Shown here: positions 14,875 to 23,967 of the stretch, one piece after another | Layout of the letters: every line of letters begins with the position of its first letter | Position numbering within the stretch: the stretch's first letter is position 1 | From: an uncultured Clostridia bacterium | GTDB lineage: Bacteria; Bacillota; Clostridia; Saccharofermentanales; DTU023 | Assembly: GCA_937922005.1 (NCBI GenBank) | Contig: CAKZWV010000021.1 | Span: 1 to 41,992, forward strand | Direction: 5' to 3' | DNA: 41,992 bases | Program-made: the position numbers and the translations under genes | The notes under the pieces: model-generated | What the model was told of the DNA's origin: nothing | What the model saw: the letters and a program-made list of their open reading frames with translations, nothing else | Database searches by the model: none

Positions 14875-17190
14875 TTATTTGAGGATGAGGTTTTTTGGCA
14901 AATCATCCGCCGTCAGAATCCGTATGCCCCGTTCCTGGGCCTTGGCTAGGATTTCTTCCCCCTGGGCGACCCGGCCAGGATTACCCGCCACCAGGATTTG
15001 GACGTCACCACTGTATTGAGGATGGTAGACCCCACCAAAGGCCTTGAAGAAGTCGACGAGGCGGCTTTGGCGAAAATTCGAAAATTCTCCAACAATAGTA
15101 AAAATCTTCCCTGCAAATTCATGGAATTTAGGATAATGCTGACGCCAGACCTCCTCCGGACTAGTTTCGGTTAGGTGGGCTAGAGACTCATCAAAGAGGG
15201 AAAAGGTCATTTGGGCGGAGGCTTCGGCTTGTGCTTGGGCGGCTTCAGCTTGCTTACGGGCCATTTCCGCCTTCTCATGGGCCTGGCGCTCTTCATCGCT
15301 CATCAGAGCAGTGAGGCCCAGGCTGCGGAGTTGGTCCAGGGTATCCTGTGTGGCTGGGTCCTGGAAAAAGTCGTAGAGATTTTCGCCTAAAATAGTGCCT
15401 ACGGTCGGGAGGCTTTGCCAGGTTTCAAGGCTCAAGCCCTCCAAATCCTCCACCCTAGGATAGAGGTCAAGGATCTTTTCTATGCGGCTGAGACTGACCC
15501 CCGGAATCCCCAAGCCCGTCAAAATCCGAGCTAGGGGCCGGTTTTTAGCCCCCTCAATGGCATCGAGAAGCTTATCCACAGTCTTTTGTCGACCAATCAG
15601 GCCAGAATTAATTAAGTCCTGGCGGTGGTCCCGTAAGCGGAAGATGTCGGGAAAGTCACGAAGATACTCCTTTTCTTGGAGGAGAGTCACTGTTCGGTCC
15701 CCCAAACCGCTGATATCCATAGCCTGGCGGGAGGCAAAGTGGATGAGCTGGCCCTGAATTTTAGCCGGACAATGAGGATTCAAGCAATAAAGCTCGACTC
15801 CCTCCTCCTTGGGATGGCCAACCGGACCTTGACAGACCGGACAGGCCGTGGGGGGCAAAATAGGCTGGGCATCTGCTGGTCGGGCCTCCTTATTGACCCC
15901 TATGATCGCTGGGATAATTTCACCACTCTTGATGACAGTCACGAGGTCTCCCACCCGAACATCTAGGGCCGCCAGATTGGTGTAATTATGAAGGGTCGCC
16001 TGACTTACCCGACTTCCAGCGAGTAGGATGGGATCCAGGATCGCCAGGGGGGTAATCCGACCGGTTCGCCCCACCTGGGAAGTGATGGAAAGCACTCGGG
16101 TTTCTTTCTCTTTAGGAGGATATTTGTAGGCCACAGCCCATTTGGGGGCTTTGGCGGAGGCACCTAGGCGAGCCGAATCAGCTAAGAGATCTAATTTGAC
16201 GACAGCCCCATCCACCCCATAGGGCATGTCTTCCCGATCTTTGCCAAAGGCCTCAATAGCCTCTACGACCTGGCTGATCTCCCTATAGGGGCCCTGCTGC
16301 GGAACGGTAGCAAAGCCTAATTGCTTGAGGTAGGCCAAGGTCTCCGACCGGGTAGTAAAGGTCAGTCCTTCCGCCACTCGGATTTCAAAGGCAAGATAAG
16401 TCAAGCCCTTGCGGCGGACTAAGGAAGGCGAGGGTTGGCGCAAGATCCCCGAGGCCGCATTCCTAGGATCCATAAAAGTCTTCTCCCCTTCTCGTTCGGC
16501 CTCTTCATTGAGGGCACGGAAGCGCTCTTTGGGTAAATAGACCTCGGCTCGGATTTCCAGGTCCTTGGTGGCCTGTCCCGGCGGGAAATCTAGGTTCAAA
16601 GGTAAGCTCAAGAGCTCCCGGACATTGGCTGTCACATCTTCCCCAAAACTATGGCCGTCCCCCCGGGTCAGGGCCTGGAATAGGACCCCATCCTGGTAGC
16701 GGATGCTGACAGACAGGCCATCAATCTTGCGCTCCACCACAAAGGGGGCCCCCGGGACATCCTTCAAAACCCGCTGCAAGAAGATCTCCACCTCTCCCTC
16801 ACTAAAGACATCGGTCAAGGAAAGCATGGGAGAGCGGAGACGGACCCGAGAGAGGCCTTGGGCGGAAGCCTTGCCTCCCACCTTCTGCGAAGGAGACTGA
16901 GATAGGTCTGCGCCCCCCTCTCCTTCCTCTTCCTCAAGCCTTGCCAGTTCAACCATGAGCCGGTCATATTCTGCATCCGAAACCAGGGGGGCACTTTCTT
17001 CGTAGTAGGCCCTATTGAGCACTTCCAAATACTCCCTCAGGTCTTGCAGGGACCGGGCCGGGGAATCGACCCCGACGCCAGGCTTTTCTTCGACCTGAGC
17101 TGCTTTGCCCTGGGGTCTATCTTCTTGAAGTCCTAGGTCCTGCGGGCTGGCCCCCTGGGCCCCGCCGCTCAGCGGTCTATCTCCTCGCAT
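14875..17190 (-). CDS. ligA: NAD+-dependent DNA ligase
   Basis: LigA seals nicks in replication and repair using NAD+. The 771-residue product holds the Ia domain (LREYLEVLNRAYY, about 50-62; SDAEYDRLM), the adenylation motif VERKIDGLSVSI with the nucleophilic lysine (about 153), the OB fold, a four-cysteine zinc finger (CPVC...YCLNPHC, about 450-475), helix-hairpin-helix repeats and a C-terminal BRCT domain (about 690-765). It is about 100 residues longer than usual: a 48-residue polar N-terminal extension and an Ala/Glu/Gln-rich coiled-coil segment (about 640-670) before BRCT. The ATG at 17190 follows AAGGGAG at 6 nt, only 12 bp from the valS stop. The extension is real coding sequence by frame and site, though an internal start cannot be excluded. 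Confidence 0.97.
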   Translation of the reverse strand: MRGDRPLSGGAQGASPQDLGLQEDRPQGKAAQVEEKPGVGVDSPARSLQDLREYLEVLNRAYYEESAPLVSDAEYDRLMVELARLEEEEGEGGADLSQSPSQKVGGKASAQGLSRVRLRSPMLSLTDVFSEGEVEIFLQRVLKDVPGAPFVVERKIDGLSVSIRYQDGVLFQALTRGDGHSFGEDVTANVRELLSLPLNLDFPPGQATKDLEIRAEVYLPKERFRALNEEAEREGEKTFMDPRNAASGILRQPSPSLVRRKGLTYLAFEIRVAEGLTFTTRSETLAYLKQLGFATVPQQGPYREISQVVEAIEAFGKDREDMPYGVDGAVVKLDLLADSARLGASAKAPKWAVAYKYPPKEKETRVLSITSQVGRTGRITPLAILDPILLAGSRVSQATLHNYTNLAALDVRVGDLVTVIKSGEIIPAIIGVNKEARPADAQPILPPTACPVCQGPVGHPKEEGVELYCLNPHCPAKIQGQLIHFASRQAMDISGLGDRTVTLLQEKEYLRDFPDIFRLRDHRQDLINSGLIGRQKTVDKLLDAIEGAKNRPLARILTGLGIPGVSLSRIEKILDLYPRVEDLEGLSLETWQSLPTVGTILGENLYDFFQDPATQDTLDQLRSLGLTALMSDEERQAHEKAEMARKQAEAAQAQAEASAQMTFSLFDESLAHLTETSPEEVWRQHYPKFHEFAGKIFTIVGEFSNFRQSRLVDFFKAFGGVYHPQYSGDVQILVAGNPGRVAQGEEILAKAQERGIRILTADDLPKNLILK

Positions 17191-17202
17191 GGTCTCTCCC
17201 TT

Positions 17203-19956
17203 CTAGGCTAAGGTCTCCAAAATAGCCTCCTGATTGGCCAGTTTATCCTTAAGGTCAGCTAACTTTCCTTGTTCGCTGGCTACCACATCTGCCGGAGCCT
17301 TGGTTAAAAAGCTCTGGTTTTGTAGTTTCTTTTCCTGGCCCTGGATCTGTCCCTTGAGTTGGCTAATCTTTTTAGCCAAACGTGCCTTTTCTTCTTCAAT
17401 ATCGATGAGTTTTCCAAGTTCTAAAAAGACCGTCCCAATCGGGAAAGTAATGGAAAGGAAGCCCTTCCAAGAGACATCCCCTTCGGCCACTTGGACCTGG
17501 TTGACCCTAGCTAAGGTAGAGACGTAGGGGAAAGCCCGTTTGACCTCTGCCAGGAGAGCCTCATCCTCGGGGCGAAGCATGAGGTCCGGTTTCTTATCCA
17601 GACCCACCTGATAATTAACCCGGATATTGCGGATTTCTGTAATGAGCCGCATCATCCTCTCCGTTGTTTCGCTCGCCCGGCGGACCTCCTCCTCTTTGGC
17701 TCCCACCAAGGTAACAAGAGGCGTCGTTGGCCACGGACTCTCCATCAGATAGCTAGCTTTCTCAGAACTCCCTGTCAGAGACAAATACTCCCCTCCCAGT
17801 TGATACATTTCCTCAGTTACAAAGGGCATGAAGGGATGGAGGAGGGTCACAATCCGGTTAAAGACCGCTAGTAAGGTAAATTGGGCTGCTCTGAGAGGCA
17901 TAACATCATCAGTCTGGCGGAGCCGGGGCTTGACCATTTCTAGATACCAGTCGCAGAAATGCTCCCAGGTAAAAGAATAGATTTCGCTCAGGGCTATCCC
18001 TGGCTCAGGCTTAGCTAAGAGTTTATTGCAGGTTTCTACCAGGGCATCGGCCTTAGCCATGATATCGTAGTCCTCATCTTGGAAGGGCAGGGGACGCAGG
18101 GTCTCTCCCTCCCAGAAATCCTCCCTAGACAGGTCCTCGGACAGGTTCATGAGGAGGAAACGGAAGCTATTCCACAATTTATTGACAAAGTTTCTTCCCG
18201 ATTCAATCTTCGTCAGCGAGAGCGAGGTGTCATTTCCATTGGCTACGGCATTGACCACAGCAAAACGGAGGGCATCGGCCCCGTAATCGCGGATGATCTC
18301 CAGGGGATCAATCCCATTGCCTAGGGATTTCGACATCTTTTGCCCGTGCTCGTCCCGAACAAGACCATGGATAAAGACCTGGTGGAAGGGCTCCTGGTCC
18401 ATGAAATGCATGGAAGTAACCAGCATCCGGCTCACCCAGAACGTGATGATATCAAAGCCCGTAACCAAGACATTGGTCGGGAAAAAATACTCCAGGTCCT
18501 CAGTCTTCTCCGGCCAGCCCAGGGTTGAGAAAGGCCAGAGGGCAGAAGAAAACCAGGTATCAAGGGTATCGGGATCCGGATCCAGGTGGGTCCCGGCGCA
18601 GGCTGGACAATTTGCTGGAGGCGTGGTGCCAACGACAATATGGCCACAGTCCGCACAATGAAAGGCTGGAATGGGATGACCCCACCAGAGCTGGCGGGAA
18701 ATACACCAATCTCGAATGTTATTCATCCAGTGGAAGTATTGTTTGGCAAAGCGCTCAGGGGTAAAGGCTACCCGGCCATCTTCCACCACCTCAATGGCCT
18801 TTTGGGCCAGGTCTTTCATTCGTACAAACCACTGGAGGGAGAGCATGGGCTCAATTTTCTGGTGGCAGCGGTAGCAAGTGGAAACATTGTGGACCAGGGG
18901 CTCTTCTTTGACCTTGAGGTCCTTTTCTTCAAAGGCTGCAATGATGGCCTTTCTCGCCTCCATCAAGGTCATCCCAGCCAGGGTGCCTGCGGCTTCATTG
19001 AGGTGGCCATCCGTGGTAAAGATGTTGATTTGCTCGAGTTGATGGCGTTCGCCCACTTCAAAGTCATTGGGGTCATGGGCAGGGGTAATTTTCACACAAC
19101 CCGTTCCGAAGGTCATATCGACATAGGGATCGGCCACAATTGGAATTCTCTTATTGGTCAGGGGGAGCAAGAGGTCTCGGCCCACTAGGTGCTGGTAGCG
19201 CTCATCATCGGCATTAACTGCCACTGCCGTATCGCCAGGAATGGTCTCAGGCCGGGTCGTCGCTACAATCAGGCAAGGCTTTCCGTTGAAGGAAGGGGTC
19301 TTGGCCAGCAAATCTTCTTCTAAGGGATCAGCCAAGGGATAGGCAAAATACCATAGGGTCCCTTGTTCTTCCACATACTCAATCTCCGCATCCGAGATCC
19401 CGGTCCCACAGGAGGGACACCAATTGATGATCCGATTGCCCCGGTATATATAGCCCTCCTCATAGAGGGTCACAAAGGCCTTTTGCACAGCGGCACTTAG
19501 GCCTTCATCCATTGTAAAGCGCTCCCTGGACCAATCGCAAGAAAGGCCCAGTTTCTTACACTGTTCGACAATTTTCGATCCATACTGGTCTCGCCAGGCC
19601 CAGGCCCGCTCCAGGAATCCTTCTTTGCCCAGATCTTCCTTGGTCTTCCCCTCTTTTGCCAAGGCCTGAACCACCTTGACCTCCGTAGCAATAGCCGCAT
19701 GGTCCGTTCCAGGCAAATACAGACATTCCTTGCCTTGAAGTCTAGCGTAACGGATGAGGATATCTTGGAGGGTCAAATCTAAGGCATGGCCAATATGGAG
19801 CTGGCCCGTGATATTGGGCGGGGGCATAACGATGCAAAAAGGCTCCTTGTCTGGATTATGCTCGGCATGAAAACACCCATGGTCCATCCAATCATGGTAG
19901 ATCGCCTCTTCTCTGACTTGTGGTTCAAAATTCTTCGGTAAATCATCAATCTTCAT
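17203..19956 (-). CDS. valS: Valyl-tRNA synthetase
   Basis: ValS charges tRNA-Val with valine. The class I signature HIGH appears as PPNITGQLHIGHALD (about residue 42) and KMSKS as GQKMSKSLGNGIDP (about 530). Between them lies the editing domain with TTRPETIPGDTAVAV and HDPNDFEVG, and two zinc-ribbon pairs (CPSC; CADC...CPAC). The anticodon-binding domain and a C-terminal coiled-coil arm (EEEKARLAKKISQLKGQI) follow, as in bacterial ValS. The start is ATG at 19956 (MKIDDLPKNF), with AAGGAA before it; an upstream start at 20046 lacks a site and adds a cysteine-rich stretch with no family match. Length 917 is close to normal. No T-box leader fits in the 93 bp before it. ligA follows 12 bp later. 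Confidence 0.97.
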   Translation of the reverse strand: MKIDDLPKNFEPQVREEAIYHDWMDHGCFHAEHNPDKEPFCIVMPPPNITGQLHIGHALDLTLQDILIRYARLQGKECLYLPGTDHAAIATEVKVVQALAKEGKTKEDLGKEGFLERAWAWRDQYGSKIVEQCKKLGLSCDWSRERFTMDEGLSAAVQKAFVTLYEEGYIYRGNRIINWCPSCGTGISDAEIEYVEEQGTLWYFAYPLADPLEEDLLAKTPSFNGKPCLIVATTRPETIPGDTAVAVNADDERYQHLVGRDLLLPLTNKRIPIVADPYVDMTFGTGCVKITPAHDPNDFEVGERHQLEQINIFTTDGHLNEAAGTLAGMTLMEARKAIIAAFEEKDLKVKEEPLVHNVSTCYRCHQKIEPMLSLQWFVRMKDLAQKAIEVVEDGRVAFTPERFAKQYFHWMNNIRDWCISRQLWWGHPIPAFHCADCGHIVVGTTPPANCPACAGTHLDPDPDTLDTWFSSALWPFSTLGWPEKTEDLEYFFPTNVLVTGFDIITFWVSRMLVTSMHFMDQEPFHQVFIHGLVRDEHGQKMSKSLGNGIDPLEIIRDYGADALRFAVVNAVANGNDTSLSLTKIESGRNFVNKLWNSFRFLLMNLSEDLSREDFWEGETLRPLPFQDEDYDIMAKADALVETCNKLLAKPEPGIALSEIYSFTWEHFCDWYLEMVKPRLRQTDDVMPLRAAQFTLLAVFNRIVTLLHPFMPFVTEEMYQLGGEYLSLTGSSEKASYLMESPWPTTPLVTLVGAKEEEVRRASETTERMMRLITEIRNIRVNYQVGLDKKPDLMLRPEDEALLAEVKRAFPYVSTLARVNQVQVAEGDVSWKGFLSITFPIGTVFLELGKLIDIEEEKARLAKKISQLKGQIQGQEKKLQNQSFLTKAPADVVASEQGKLADLKDKLANQEAILETLA

Positions 19957-20049
19957 GGTATTCTTCCTTTTCTTACGCCAAGCAGGATGTGCTGGCACTA
20001 TTCTTTGCAAACATGAGCAGCAAGACTCAAGATCTATGGCACTCACACC

Positions 20050-22566
20050 CTAGATCGCATAGCCCGTAACCAGACCCTCGAAAGTAATTTGATTGAGGTA
20101 CAAGGTATCGGATTCCAGCTCATTGGTCAAAACAAAATATAGACCCTTTACCTTCGTAAATTTCTCTTCCCGCCAAGGGAGGGAGAAAGTCACCTCTCCC
20201 CAGTTAAAGGAGACATCCAAGGTCTGGGCATCGCTTTGCCAGGTAGTCCCATCCAGAGCAACTAAGCGAAGCGCCAGGGTCACCCGGTTCCGCCGCCCAT
20301 TCTTTTTATAGGTTAAGGTCAGTTCGCGCCACCTTCCCAGGTCTAAGGGGGGATAGAGCGACAGATAATCCAGGATCGGCCCAAAGATTATGGGGGCATT
20401 GCCCATTCTCCGATAGGCCACTTCCAAGAAGGGTTCCTGGCTCTGATTATCCCGAGCCATGGCAAAATCTACTTTTCCCTGGAGGGACTCCCAAACGGGA
20501 CGGAGTTTAGGTTCCAAATGTTCCCCCCAAAAGAGCCCAGCGATCTCCTCTTCTAAGGATAAAACGCGTTTTCGAAGGTCGGCCATTCGCTCCATATCCT
20601 TAGCCACTTCCCCTTGTTTGCGCAAAATTTCACCCTTTAAGGTCTCGTACTCTGGGCCCTCTCCTTCCCCTATCTTGCTGATCTCCCGGGTCAGGACCCG
20701 TTTTTTCTCTCGGATCCCCTCTTCCAGGCGGAGAGCTTCCGCCCGCCCTTTTTCTCCCCGGGTCTTTAAAAGCTGACTGATACGGTCCATCTCCTGGACC
20801 CGGGGCAGGGCCCAGATTTCTAAAAGATCACAGGCCAGCCAAGGAAGGTTGGGACAGTCAAGTCGGTAGTGGGAGGCATCATATCCAGCCTGGAAGGCCC
20901 GCTGCCAGAGATAGGGGGGCGTCTGAAAGGAGTCTGGGTACTGCGTCGCATGATGACGGAAAGGCAAGAGCGGCAGGTTCTTCGAATTTAGGCAGGCCAT
21001 CTCGGTATTGTAGGGATAGTAGGCAAAGCTGCAAGATACTGGCTTCATCACACTTTCGCTTTCCAAAAGGACCTGCATCCCATAAAGGTTCCTGGCTTTT
21101 GCCATGGTGAAAAAGTCCTGGTAGCCTGCCATACTAAAGCCTTTCATAGAGGCCTTGAGCGTTTGGCCCTGGAGGGATTTATCCGAATTTTGAAAGTTCA
21201 GGATCATCTGATTTGCCTGACAAGTAGCAGAGGAGATCTCAGGCGATGAGCTGCAAGTGACCGTTTGCACGGGTAATTTTGACTTATAAGCCAGGCCCAA
21301 GGCCACTTCCCCCATCCGTCGGCCAATCTCCCGCTTGGACCAAGGGTGCTGGGGGGTTCCCCAAGGAGCATTCTCCTTGTGGTAGGTCAAAGGAAGGTCA
21401 TAGGTAGCAACCAGGCCTACCGCATAGCCTTGGTTCTTGTTCAAGAGGTCCTTAAGATAGACCAGCATGTTATTGAAATCGGGCAAAATATCCGACTGGA
21501 AAGTGGAATAGTAAAAGGGTGCTAGTTGGGTCAAAATGATTTTGAGCTGGCCCTGGGGTGACTCAAAGCAATAGCGGAAGGTCTCCGCCAAAAAGGGGAA
21601 GGCCTCCAAATAATATTGGGGGAAGTATACGTCACTTTCTCCCTGGTACCAGAGGACCCCTTGGGCAGCTACCCCTCGAAGGGGATAAACCTTATGGTTC
21701 AGGATGGCGGCCGGTTGGCGACGGTACATAAATTTAGGCATGCGGAAGGCCTTGTCCTGGAGGAGGCGTTTCAACTCTCTCCTCATCTGGGCCTCCTCCG
21801 CCTCTGTCCGGGGCTGGTTATAGGTCTCTTGAGTCCGATAGAGCCCACAGGCCTTGAGGTGCTGTTTGATGGCCGGTTCTTCCTCCAAAGGAAGGGGAAG
21901 CCAGGAGTGCAGGCAGGTTTCACTACAAGCGATATCATAGATACCAATGGGAATATTAAAGGTCTTGGCTAGGTGAGCAGCAAAGGACAAGGCCACGGCA
22001 CTTACCTGCTGCATGGCCTTGATATTGCTAAAATTGATCCAGGCCGCTCCCGGAATGGTCCTTTGGGCCCGGGGAGAATAAGCCGTTTCTCCCTGGTTCA
22101 GGCCGCTCTCCCGGCAAGTAAAGAAGCGAATATTCTTGAGCTTCGATAGGAGGTGGATATCAGGATCCACGTCCGTGTACATAACCGGCATACTCATATT
22201 CGACTCGCCCGCAGCAATCCAGACCTCCCCAAAGAGGAGGTTGGAAAAGACATACTCGTAATCCTCATGGTCAATCGTGAGTTCATACGGGCGGTGAGAG
22301 GCTTGCATGGCGGGCAAAACAAAGGAGAATTCCCCCGTTTCCTGGTCCGCTAAGACTGTATTGGACCAAAAAGGTAAAAAATTCTCCTTTTCTGTCTCTC
22401 CTGTATGAAATTGTCCCGATTCACTGTCCCCTACCAAGCGATTCAGATGGATGTGGATTTCCGACGTGCTGGTCGCCCAGCCACGGATGCGGACCGGCAT
22501 GCCGGCCTGCAAGACCATATTATCGCCTAGCCAGGGAGGAACCGTAAAGGCTTGTTCTGGCATCAT
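20050..22566 (-). CDS. Sialate O-acetylesterase-like SGNH protein with coiled-coil and beta-sandwich tail
   Basis: An 838-residue protein related to sialate O-acetylesterases, which remove acetyl groups from sialic acids. The N-terminal jelly-roll opens with a lead typical of the family (FTVPPWLGDNMVLQAGMPV), then GEVWIAAGESNMSM with the nucleophilic serine (about residue 120; the family usually has GQSNM) and WYQGESD (about 306). A coiled-coil of about 90 residues follows (about 605-690, KGRAEALRLEEGIREKKRVL) and a strand-rich C-terminal domain (about 745-830) that may bind carbohydrate. There is no signal peptide, so it should act in the cytoplasm. The ATG at 22566 has only a weak ribosome binding site. 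Lying between pgi and valS, its role could be sugar salvage, but substrate is unknown. Confidence 0.78.
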   Translation of the reverse strand: MMPEQAFTVPPWLGDNMVLQAGMPVRIRGWATSTSEIHIHLNRLVGDSESGQFHTGETEKENFLPFWSNTVLADQETGEFSFVLPAMQASHRPYELTIDHEDYEYVFSNLLFGEVWIAAGESNMSMPVMYTDVDPDIHLLSKLKNIRFFTCRESGLNQGETAYSPRAQRTIPGAAWINFSNIKAMQQVSAVALSFAAHLAKTFNIPIGIYDIACSETCLHSWLPLPLEEEPAIKQHLKACGLYRTQETYNQPRTEAEEAQMRRELKRLLQDKAFRMPKFMYRRQPAAILNHKVYPLRGVAAQGVLWYQGESDVYFPQYYLEAFPFLAETFRYCFESPQGQLKIILTQLAPFYYSTFQSDILPDFNNMLVYLKDLLNKNQGYAVGLVATYDLPLTYHKENAPWGTPQHPWSKREIGRRMGEVALGLAYKSKLPVQTVTCSSSPEISSATCQANQMILNFQNSDKSLQGQTLKASMKGFSMAGYQDFFTMAKARNLYGMQVLLESESVMKPVSCSFAYYPYNTEMACLNSKNLPLLPFRHHATQYPDSFQTPPYLWQRAFQAGYDASHYRLDCPNLPWLACDLLEIWALPRVQEMDRISQLLKTRGEKGRAEALRLEEGIREKKRVLTREISKIGEGEGPEYETLKGEILRKQGEVAKDMERMADLRKRVLSLEEEIAGLFWGEHLEPKLRPVWESLQGKVDFAMARDNQSQEPFLEVAYRRMGNAPIIFGPILDYLSLYPPLDLGRWRELTLTYKKNGRRNRVTLALRLVALDGTTWQSDAQTLDVSFNWGEVTFSLPWREEKFTKVKGLYFVLTNELESDTLYLNQITFEGLVTGYAI

Positions 22567-22597
22567 ATTGAAGAGAAAGAAGACTCCCGGATTCTAG

Positions 22598-23899
22598 TTA
22601 GTTTTTTGGTTTTCCCAAAAGTTCAAACATGTTTTTCTTATAGAACTCCACCCCAGGCTGGTTAAAAGGATTCACCTGGAGCAAATAGGCAGACACCGCA
22701 CAGGCAAACTCAAAGAAATACACGAAGGCTCCCATGTGATAGGCATCCATCTTGGGGATCTCTAAGGTCATTGAGGGGGTCCGCCCGTCAAAGTGGGCCT
22801 TTTCCGTTCCCCGTTTGGCCTGGAGGTTGACCTCGCTCATCTCTTTCCCCAACAAATAATCCAGGCCATCTTCTGCGCCAGCCACTTCCGGTACCGGCAA
22901 GCTGGGCCGGTCACCAACCATCAGGTGGGTCAGGAAGAAAAGGTTCCTTGTCCCCTCTTGGATGAATTGTCCTAAAGAGTGCAAGTCTGTCGTAAAGGTT
23001 ACAGAGCCTGGGAAAAGCCCCCGGCCGTCTTTGCCTTCCGACTCCCCAAAGAGTTGTTTGAGCCACTCGCCCAGGTAGGCTAGCTGGGGCTCGTAGAAGG
23101 CAAAAATCTCCATTCGGTAGGATTTCAGGTAGAGGAGGTAGCGGAGGGCTGCATATTGGAGGCAGGCCTCCTGGGCCGAGAAGGAAGTCTTCAAGCGGTC
23201 AGCCATAGCTTGGGCCCCATCCATCAAGGCATCAATGTCGACTCCAGCAACGGCAATGGGCAAGAGGCCAGCAGCCGTCAAGACTGAGTAGCGACCTCCC
23301 ACGCCTGGAGGGACCACCAAGGTCCGCCAGCCCATGCCCGGAGCCATCTTCCGCAAGGTCCCCCCTTGGGGGTCGGTCGTGGCAATGATCCGCCTGGCCA
23401 GGCGGTCCTTGGCTCCTTCGTCCTCACCCTCCTGCTCTGCCATCTGCTTTCTCAGGAGGCGGAAGGCAATTGCCGGTTCCGTCGTGGTTCCTGACTTGGA
23501 AATCATATTGACGTAATAAGATTTATCCTTCAAATGCTCCAAGAGGTCCCGGTGATAAGCCGGGGAAAGGGTAAAGCCTGCAAAAAGAACTCGGTTCCGG
23601 TCAGGAGAAAATGCGGGGGTTAAGGCTTCAATGACAGCCTTGGCACCGAGATAGGAGCCACCAATGCCCACACTAACTAGGTGGTCCGCCTCCTTACGGA
23701 TCTCCTGGGCCAGGTTCTTGATATCCTGGAACTCTTGGCCTGCCTTACTTGCAGGCAGGTCCAGCCAATCCGTAAACTCCTTGCCCTGCCCCTTCCTTTC
23801 AAGAAGGGTATCATAGGCCGCGCGAAGGGCGGACTCCAAAGCCTCTCTTTCTCCTTGAGATACGACGGACGATAGATAACTGGAGTCTAATGTAAGCAT
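22598..23899 (-). CDS. pgi: Glucose-6-phosphate isomerase
   Basis: Pgi interconverts glucose-6-phosphate and fructose-6-phosphate in glycolysis and gluconeogenesis; fructose-6-phosphate also feeds GlmS/GlmM amino-sugar synthesis. The 433-residue product has the phosphosugar-binding GIGGSYLGAKAVIEAL (about residues 78-93), SKSGTTTEPAIAFR (about 134), the conserved central glutamate region and VNPFNQPGVEFYKKNMF at the end, with the family lysine. Length matches the short Gram-positive type of about 430-450. The ATG at 23899 follows AAAGGAGG. It lies 68 bp after the giant Clp ATPase gene. That gap holds no recognisable terminator, so cotranscription is possible. Confidence 0.97.
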   Translation of the reverse strand: MLTLDSSYLSSVVSQGEREALESALRAAYDTLLERKGQGKEFTDWLDLPASKAGQEFQDIKNLAQEIRKEADHLVSVGIGGSYLGAKAVIEALTPAFSPDRNRVLFAGFTLSPAYHRDLLEHLKDKSYYVNMISKSGTTTEPAIAFRLLRKQMAEQEGEDEGAKDRLARRIIATTDPQGGTLRKMAPGMGWRTLVVPPGVGGRYSVLTAAGLLPIAVAGVDIDALMDGAQAMADRLKTSFSAQEACLQYAALRYLLYLKSYRMEIFAFYEPQLAYLGEWLKQLFGESEGKDGRGLFPGSVTFTTDLHSLGQFIQEGTRNLFFLTHLMVGDRPSLPVPEVAGAEDGLDYLLGKEMSEVNLQAKRGTEKAHFDGRTPSMTLEIPKMDAYHMGAFVYFFEFACAVSAYLLQVNPFNQPGVEFYKKNMFELLGKPKN

Positions 23900-23967
23900 A
23901 GATGCCTCCTTTCTGGCTCATCCCCCTAGCTCTTATGCTTGGGAAGGACGACAGTTATTGAAAAAGT

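Noticed and set aside
19957..20049. T-box leader before valS
   Set aside because: The gap is only 93 bp and contains no T-box sequence or terminator.
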